Shown: piece after piece, positions 59,630 through 64,000 of the stretch
Position numbering within the stretch: position 1 is the first letter of the stretch
Layout: each line of letters begins with the position of its first letter
Assembly: GCA_937146765.1 (NCBI GenBank)
Contig: CAKZRP010000007.1
Coordinates: forward strand, 62,001 to 126,000
Length of the DNA: 64,000 bases
Direction of reading: 5' to 3'
Origin: an uncultured Paracoccaceae bacterium
Lineage (GTDB): Bacteria; Pseudomonadota; Alphaproteobacteria; Rhodobacterales; Rhodobacteraceae
Translations under genes and position numbers: made by a program
Notes under the pieces: model-generated
Databases searched by the model: none
Seen by the model: the letters and a program-made list of their open reading frames with translations, nothing else
What the model was told of the DNA's origin: nothing

Positions 59630-60820
59630 ATGAGCTTTCAGAATCCCGTTTTCATCCCGGGCCCGACCAATATCCCCGAGAGCCTGCGCAAGGCCTGCGA
59701 CATGCCGACGATCGACCACCGCTCGCCGCTGTTCGGCCAGATCCTGCACCCCGCCCGCGAAGGCGTGCGCAAGGTGCTGAAGAGCGAGAGCGCCGAGATC
59801 TTCATCTTCCCCTCCACCGGCACCGGCGGCTGGGAAACCGCGCTCTCCAATACGCTCTCAGTGGGCGACGGCATCCTCGCGGCGCGCAACGGCATGTTCA
59901 GCCACCGCTGGATCGACATGTGCCAGCGCCACGGGCTGGAGGTGCAGATCGTCGAGACCCCCTGGGGTCAGGGCCTGCCCGCCGACCGCTACGAGGAGAT
60001 CCTGACCGCCGACAAGGGCCACAAGATCAAGGCGGTTCTGGCCACCCATAACGAGACCGCAACAGGGGTGAGATCCGACATCGCCGCCGTGCGCCGCGCG
60101 CTCGACGCCGCAGGTCATCCGGCGCTGTTGTTTGTCGATGGCGTGTCCTCGATTGCCTCGATGGACTTCCGCATGGACGAGTGGGGCGTCGATCTGGCCG
60201 TGACCGGCTCGCAAAAGGGCTTCATGCTGACCGCTGGCCTCGCCATCGTCGGCTTCAGCCAAAAGGCGATGGAGGCGACCAAATCCGCCCGCCTGCCGCG
60301 CACCTTCTTTGACGTGCATGACATGGCCAAGGGCTATGCCAACAATGCCTACCCCTATACCCCCGCCGTGGGTCTGATGAACGGGCTCAACGAATCCTGC
60401 AAGATGCTGCTGGCCGAGGGGCTGGAGACCGTCTTTGCCCGCCACACCCGCATCGCCGCAGGGGTGCGCGCCGCCGTGAACGCATGGGGGCTCGAACTCT
60501 GCGCCGCCGCGCCCGACCTCTATTCCGACACGGTGAGCGCGATCCGCACGCCCGAAGGCTTCAACGCCACCTCCATCGTGACCCATGCGGCCAGCAAATA
60601 CGGCGTCGCTTTTGGGGTTGGTCTGGGTGAGGTTGCGGGCAAGGTGTTCCGCATCGGCCACCTCGGCAGCCTGACGGATGTGATGATGCTTTCCGGCCTC
60701 GCCACCGCCGAGATGTGCATGGTCGACCTCGGCCTTGATATCAAACTCGGCTCCGGCGTGGCGGCGGCGCAGGACTATTACCGCGGCAACGCGCTGGTGG
60801 CACAGAAGGACGCCGCGTGA
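59630..60820 (+). CDS. bhcA: BhcA, aspartate-glyoxylate aminotransferase
   Basis: This 396-residue PLP fold-I class-V aminotransferase starts FIPGPTNIPESLRKACDMP and has the PLP-binding GTGGWETAL near 64-72, Asp170 in LLFVDGVSS and Schiff-base Lys196 in VTGSQKGFML. It transfers the amino group of L-aspartate to glyoxylate, giving oxaloacetate and glycine, the entry step of the beta-hydroxyaspartate cycle. GGAG lies eight bases before ATG 59630. The assignment rests on family plus the complete bhcR-A-B-C-D order. In isolation it could be read as a serine- or alanine-glyoxylate aminotransferase. Confidence 0.93.
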   Translation: MSFQNPVFIPGPTNIPESLRKACDMPTIDHRSPLFGQILHPAREGVRKVLKSESAEIFIFPSTGTGGWETALSNTLSVGDGILAARNGMFSHRWIDMCQRHGLEVQIVETPWGQGLPADRYEEILTADKGHKIKAVLATHNETATGVRSDIAAVRRALDAAGHPALLFVDGVSSIASMDFRMDEWGVDLAVTGSQKGFMLTAGLAIVGFSQKAMEATKSARLPRTFFDVHDMAKGYANNAYPYTPAVGLMNGLNESCKMLLAEGLETVFARHTRIAAGVRAAVNAWGLELCAAAPDLYSDTVSAIRTPEGFNATSIVTHAASKYGVAFGVGLGEVAGKVFRIGHLGSLTDVMMLSGLATAEMCMVDLGLDIKLGSGVAAAQDYYRGNALVAQKDAA

Positions 60821-61785
60821 TGAAGGACACCCCGATGTATATCCCCACCTATGAGGACATGTTGGCGGCGCATGAGCGGATTGCGCCCCATATCCGCCGC
60901 ACCCCCGTGCGCCAGTCCGCCTATCTCAATGAACTCACCGGCGCCGAGCTGTTCTTCAAATGCGAGAATTTTCAGGAGCCGGGCGCCTTTAAGGTGCGCG
61001 GCGCCACCAACGCCGTCTTTGGTCTCGATGCGGCGCAGGCGGCCAAGGGCGTCGCGACCCATTCCAGCGGCAATCATGCCTCCTGCCTCTCTTACGCGGC
61101 GATGCTGCGCGGCATTCCCTGCAACGTGGTGATGCCCCGCACCGCGCCGCAAGCGAAAAAGGACACCGTGCGCCGCTATGGCGGCCAGATCACCGAATGC
61201 GAGCCCTCGACCTCCTCGCGGGAGGAGACCTTTGCCCGCGTGCAGGCTCAGACAGGCGGCGATTTTGTCCACCCTTACAACGATCCGCGCGTGATCGCGG
61301 GCCAGGGCACCTGCGCCAAGGAGTTTGTCGAGCAGACCGATGGGCTCGATTTTGTGCTCGCCCCGATCGGTGGTGGCGGCATGATCTCCGGCACCTGCCT
61401 GACGCTCTCGACGCTGGCACCGGAAACCCGGATCATCGCCGCCGAGCCCGAGCAGGCCGATGACGCCTACCGCAGCTTCAAGGCGGGCTATATCATCGCC
61501 GATGACGCCCCCAAGACCATCGCCGACGGGCTTTTGGTGCCGCTCAAAGATCTGACCTGGCATTTTGTCTCGACCCATGTGTCCGACATCCTCACCGCCT
61601 CTGACCCGGAGATCATCGACGCGATGAAGCTGATCTGGAAGCACCTGCGCGTGGTGATGGAGCCCTCCTCGGCGGTGCCCCTCGCCACCATCCTGAAGAA
61701 CCCCGACCGTTTCAAAGGCAAGCGTGTCGGCATCGTCCTCACCGGCGGCAATGTCGATCTCGACCGCCTGCCCTGGATGATCTGA
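60820..61785 (+). CDS. bhcB: BhcB, beta-hydroxyaspartate dehydratase
   Basis: This 321-residue PLP fold-II enzyme of the serine/threonine dehydratase family has Lys58 in EPGAFKVRGATNAV, the substrate loop SSGNHASCL and the phosphate-binding PIGGGGMISG near 187-196. In the cycle it dehydrates (2R,3S)-beta-hydroxyaspartate to iminosuccinate. ATG 60820 overlaps the bhcA stop (TGATG). GTG 60817 and ATG 60835, the latter with its own GAAGGA site, are alternatives, and 60835 gives the start MYIPTYEDM. BhcC follows after a 45-base gap. Confidence 0.92.
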   Translation: MKDTPMYIPTYEDMLAAHERIAPHIRRTPVRQSAYLNELTGAELFFKCENFQEPGAFKVRGATNAVFGLDAAQAAKGVATHSSGNHASCLSYAAMLRGIPCNVVMPRTAPQAKKDTVRRYGGQITECEPSTSSREETFARVQAQTGGDFVHPYNDPRVIAGQGTCAKEFVEQTDGLDFVLAPIGGGGMISGTCLTLSTLAPETRIIAAEPEQADDAYRSFKAGYIIADDAPKTIADGLLVPLKDLTWHFVSTHVSDILTASDPEIIDAMKLIWKHLRVVMEPSSAVPLATILKNPDRFKGKRVGIVLTGGNVDLDRLPWMI

Positions 61786-61830
61786 CACCCTGTTTGCCCC
61801 TAAATAGACCCTGATATGGGAGTGACCCCA

Positions 61831-62994
61831 ATGAATGCACCCGTGAATTTCGACAATCTCGAAGTTGGTTTTGACGTCCCCGCCCTGCCCGGCATGGACG
61901 AGGCTGACATCCAGACCCCGGCGCTGGTCCTCGACCTCGACGCGCTGGAGCGCAACATCAAGAAGATGGGCGACTATGCCCGCGCCCATAGCATGCGTCA
62001 CCGCGTCCACGGCAAGATGCACAAATCGGTCGATGTGGCCAAGCTGCAGGAAAGCCTCGGCGGCGCGGTCGGCGTCTGCTGCCAAAAGGTCTCGGAAGCT
62101 GAGGTTTTTGCCCGCGGCGGCATCAAGGACATTCTGGTGTCAAACCAGGTGCGCGACGCCGCCAAGATCGACCGCCTCTCCCGCCTGCCGAAACTGGGCG
62201 CGCGCACCATCGTCTGTGTCGATGATCTGGCCAATGTGGCGGATCTGTCGGCGGCAGCGCAAAAGCACGGCACCGAGATCGAATGTTTCGTCGAAATCGA
62301 CTGTGGCGCCGGGCGCTGCGGCGTGACCACGACCGAGGCTGTGGTGGAAATCGCCCGCGCCATCGACGCCGCCCCGGGCCTCAAATTCACCGGCATCCAG
62401 GCCTATCAGGGCGCGATGCAGCACATGGATTCCTACACCGACCGCAAGGCGAAACTCGACATCGCCATCGCGCAGGTGGCCGATGCGGTCGAGGGTCTGA
62501 AGGCGGCGGGTCTCACCTGTGAACTGGTTTCCGGCGGCGGCACCGGCTCCTATTACTTCGAGTCGAACTCCGGCGTTTACAACGAGTTGCAATGCGGCTC
62601 CTACGCCTTCATGGACGCGGATTACGGCCGCATCCTCGATCAGGACGGCAAGCGCATCGACCAGGGGGAATGGGAAAATGCCTTCTTCATCCTGACCCAG
62701 GTGATGAGCCACGCCAAGGCCGACAAGGCAATCTGCGACGCCGGCCTCAAGGCGCAGTCGGTGGACAGCGGCCTGCCGGTGATCTTTGGCCGCACGGATG
62801 TCACTTATGTCAAATGCTCCGACGAACATGGGGTGATTTCCGACCCAGAGGGCGTGCTGCAAGTGGGCGACAAGCTGAAACTGGTGCCCGGTCACTGCGA
62901 CCCGACCGCCAATGTGCACGACTGGTACGTCGGCGTCCGCAACGGCAAGGTCGAATGCCTCTGGCCGGTCTCCGCCCGCGGCAAGGCCTACTGA
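61831..62994 (+). CDS. bhcC: BhcC, beta-hydroxyaspartate aldolase
   Basis: ATG 61831 with GGGAG upstream gives 387 residues; ATG 61816 lacks a ribosome site. It is a D-threonine-aldolase-like PLP fold-III enzyme: the barrel start QTPALVLDLDALERNIKKM is followed by HGKMHKS at 60-66 with the PLP lysine. CGAGRCGV and SGGGTGSYYF bind the PLP phosphate, and HCDPTANVHDWYV near the C-terminus carries the metal-binding His/Asp. It condenses glycine with glyoxylate to (2R,3S)-beta-hydroxyaspartate. A terminator-like hairpin begins 12 bases after its stop. Confidence 0.93.
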   Translation: MNAPVNFDNLEVGFDVPALPGMDEADIQTPALVLDLDALERNIKKMGDYARAHSMRHRVHGKMHKSVDVAKLQESLGGAVGVCCQKVSEAEVFARGGIKDILVSNQVRDAAKIDRLSRLPKLGARTIVCVDDLANVADLSAAAQKHGTEIECFVEIDCGAGRCGVTTTEAVVEIARAIDAAPGLKFTGIQAYQGAMQHMDSYTDRKAKLDIAIAQVADAVEGLKAAGLTCELVSGGGTGSYYFESNSGVYNELQCGSYAFMDADYGRILDQDGKRIDQGEWENAFFILTQVMSHAKADKAICDAGLKAQSVDSGLPVIFGRTDVTYVKCSDEHGVISDPEGVLQVGDKLKLVPGHCDPTANVHDWYVGVRNGKVECLWPVSARGKAY

Positions 62995-63006
62995 CGACCC
63001 CCAACT

Positions 63007-63040
63007 GGCGGAGGTGCCCCGACGCCTCCGCCGGCTTTTT
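63007..63040 (+). terminator. Rho-independent terminator between bhcC and bhcD
   Basis: GGCGGAGGTG (63007-63016) pairs with CGCCTCCGCC (63023-63032), one G-T pair, six-base loop, and is followed by GGCTTTTTCTTT. This is a textbook intrinsic terminator placed inside what is otherwise the bhcABCD operon. It should reduce transcription of bhcD relative to bhcABC. Confidence 0.8.
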
Positions 63041-63064
63041 CTTTGCCTCGTGACCCCAACGATA

Positions 63065-63142
63065 GGGTCGCGCCCGAGCCTGGGTGGGTGCGCAAGCGCC
63101 CTCCCGGGGGGAGGGTCGGGCGCGGCCCGGGCTTTCAGCCCG
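63065..63142. repeat. Multi-hairpin intercistronic element upstream of bhcD
   Basis: An outer 13-base arm, 63065-63077 with 63116-63128 (one G-T pair), encloses two inner hairpins. These are GCGC-AA-GCGC at 63089-63098 and CCCTCCC-GGG-GGGAGGG at 63100-63116. A further hairpin CGGGCT-TTC-AGCCCG lies at 63128-63142. The last base of the inner hairpin and the first of the last one touch the outer arm, so forms may compete. The compact shape resembles a REP-like intergenic element; its copy number elsewhere cannot be judged here. Confidence 0.55.
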
Positions 63143-63165
63143 CGCCAGATGAATGGAGACACCCC

Positions 63166-64000
63166 ATGTATATCGTTCCCGAACGGGCGATTGCCGATCT
63201 GATGACCCGCGCCGCCGCCTTTGAGGCGGTGGAGAAGGTCTTTGCCGCCATGGCCGCCGGTGACGCCTATAACTTTCCCGTGGTGCGCGAGGCCATCGGC
63301 CATGAGGACGCGCTTTATGGCTTCAAGGGCGGCTTTGACCGCGCAGGCCTGACCCTTGGCCTCAAGGCCGGCGGCTACTGGCCCAACAATCTGGACAAAC
63401 GCGGGCTGATCAATCACCAGTCCACCGTCTTCCTGTTTGATCCCGACACCGGCAAGGCCCGCGCCATGGTCGGCGGTAACCTCCTGACCGCCCTGCGCAC
63501 CGCCGCGGCCTCCTCCGTCTCGATCAAGCATCTGGCGCGCGAGGATGCCAAGGTGATCGGCATGGTCGGCGCCGGCCATCAGGCGAAATTCCAGCTGCGC
63601 GCCGCGCTGGAACAGCGCAGCTTCGACAAGGTGATCGGCTGGAACCTGCACCCGGAGATGCTGCCCAACCTCGCCGAGGTCGCGGCGGAGTTTGACCTGC
63701 CGTTTGAACCGGTGGAGCTGGACGGGCTGCGCGAGGCGGATGTGATCATCTCCATCACCTCGTCGTTTGAGGCGATCCTCAAGGCCGATCAGGTCAGCCC
63801 CGGCACCCATCTCGCCTGCATGGGCACCGACACCAAGGGCAAGCAGGAGGTGGACCCGACCCTTCTGACCCGCGCAACCGTCTTTACCGACGAGGTGGCG
63901 CAGTCGATCACCATCGGCGAGGCGCAGCACGCGGTGGCTCAGGGGCTGATCACCGAGGGCGACATCCACCAACTCGGCGCGGTGATCAACGGCGCGCATC
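63166..64000 (+). CDS. bhcD: BhcD, iminosuccinate reductase (cut by window end)
   Basis: ATG 63166 (GGAG upstream) opens a frame that stays open to the window edge, 278 codons of an expected ~320. It is an ornithine-cyclodeaminase/mu-crystallin-family protein: FKGGFDRAGLTLGLKAGGYW, substrate-binding KARAMVGGNLLTALRTAAAS, then Rossmann VIGMVGAGHQAKFQLRAALE near 123-142. In the cycle it reduces iminosuccinate to L-aspartate with NADH, regenerating the amino donor for BhcA. It is separated from bhcC by 171 bases holding a terminator and a multi-hairpin element. Confidence 0.92.
   Translation, partial: MYIVPERAIADLMTRAAAFEAVEKVFAAMAAGDAYNFPVVREAIGHEDALYGFKGGFDRAGLTLGLKAGGYWPNNLDKRGLINHQSTVFLFDPDTGKARAMVGGNLLTALRTAAASSVSIKHLAREDAKVIGMVGAGHQAKFQLRAALEQRSFDKVIGWNLHPEMLPNLAEVAAEFDLPFEPVELDGLREADVIISITSSFEAILKADQVSPGTHLACMGTDTKGKQEVDPTLLTRATVFTDEVAQSITIGEAQHAVAQGLITEGDIHQLGAVINGAH

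Noticed and set aside
1..64000. Mobile elements, tRNA or rRNA genes, prophage or defence genes
   Set aside because: I looked for transposase or integrase motifs, tRNA cloverleaf and CCA ends, restriction or toxin modules and base-composition breaks and found none that I could support.

Overview
The window looks like chromosome of a high-GC alphaproteobacterium, most likely a marine or soil Rhodobacteraceae (Roseobacter group). The basis is the GC-rich codon use, the density of ABC and tripartite uptake systems each tied to its own regulator, and above all the bhcR-bhcABC(D) beta-hydroxyaspartate cycle genes at the right end. I saw no rRNA, tRNA, insertion sequence, phage gene or CRISPR array. 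Coding density is very high, and most genes sit in overlapping, translationally coupled operons.

Layout. (1) 1-9.6 kb: an AbrB-type membrane protein, then a leftward tripartite tricarboxylate transporter operon (tctC, a fused tctA-tctB, a PrpF-family isomerase, a UspA protein, a 53-residue protein and a D-2-hydroxyacid dehydrogenase), divergent from a TctD/TctE two-component pair. (2) 9.8-18.9 kb: a glycine-zipper lipoprotein, a YcaQ-type DNA glycosylase, a 1001-residue kinase/M23/class-III aminotransferase fusion, and a pqiA-pqiA-pqiB-pqiC envelope lipid-transport operon with pqiA split in two. (3) 18.9-26.6 kb: a peptide-type ABC importer. An XRE/cupin regulator, binding protein and M24 peptidase run left; DppBCDF-like proteins and a GAF protein run right. 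(4) 26.8-31.2 kb: a soluble chemoreceptor with five PAS domains on an exact 366-bp period, coupled to a triple-CheW protein.

(5) 31.2-42.6 kb: one long leftward polyol/sugar operon. It has a ribose-type ABC importer, SorC regulator, aldo/keto reductase, GlpD-like dehydrogenase, DhnA-type aldolase, FGGY kinase and GMC oxidoreductase. (6) 42.8-49.8 kb: a branched-chain-amino-acid-type importer with an aldehyde dehydrogenase, divergent from an AraC regulator. (7) 50-58.6 kb: a CUT1 sugar importer followed by two xylose-isomerase-like/Gfo-Idh-MocA pairs, with paired LacI-type operator sequences upstream. (8) 58.6-64 kb: bhcR divergent from bhcA, bhcB, bhcC and a truncated bhcD, which turn glyoxylate plus glycine into oxaloacetate.

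The gene set fits a scavenger that imports carboxylates, peptides, polyols, sugars or glycosides and C2 compounds. Three places go beyond routine annotation: the isomerase/oxidoreductase quartet, which resembles an oxidation-elimination-hydration-reduction pathway; the polyol operon, whose predicted C2 product could feed the beta-hydroxyaspartate cycle; and the structured terminator/hairpin region inside the bhc operon. All functions were assigned by reading motifs and from family knowledge; no database search was run.
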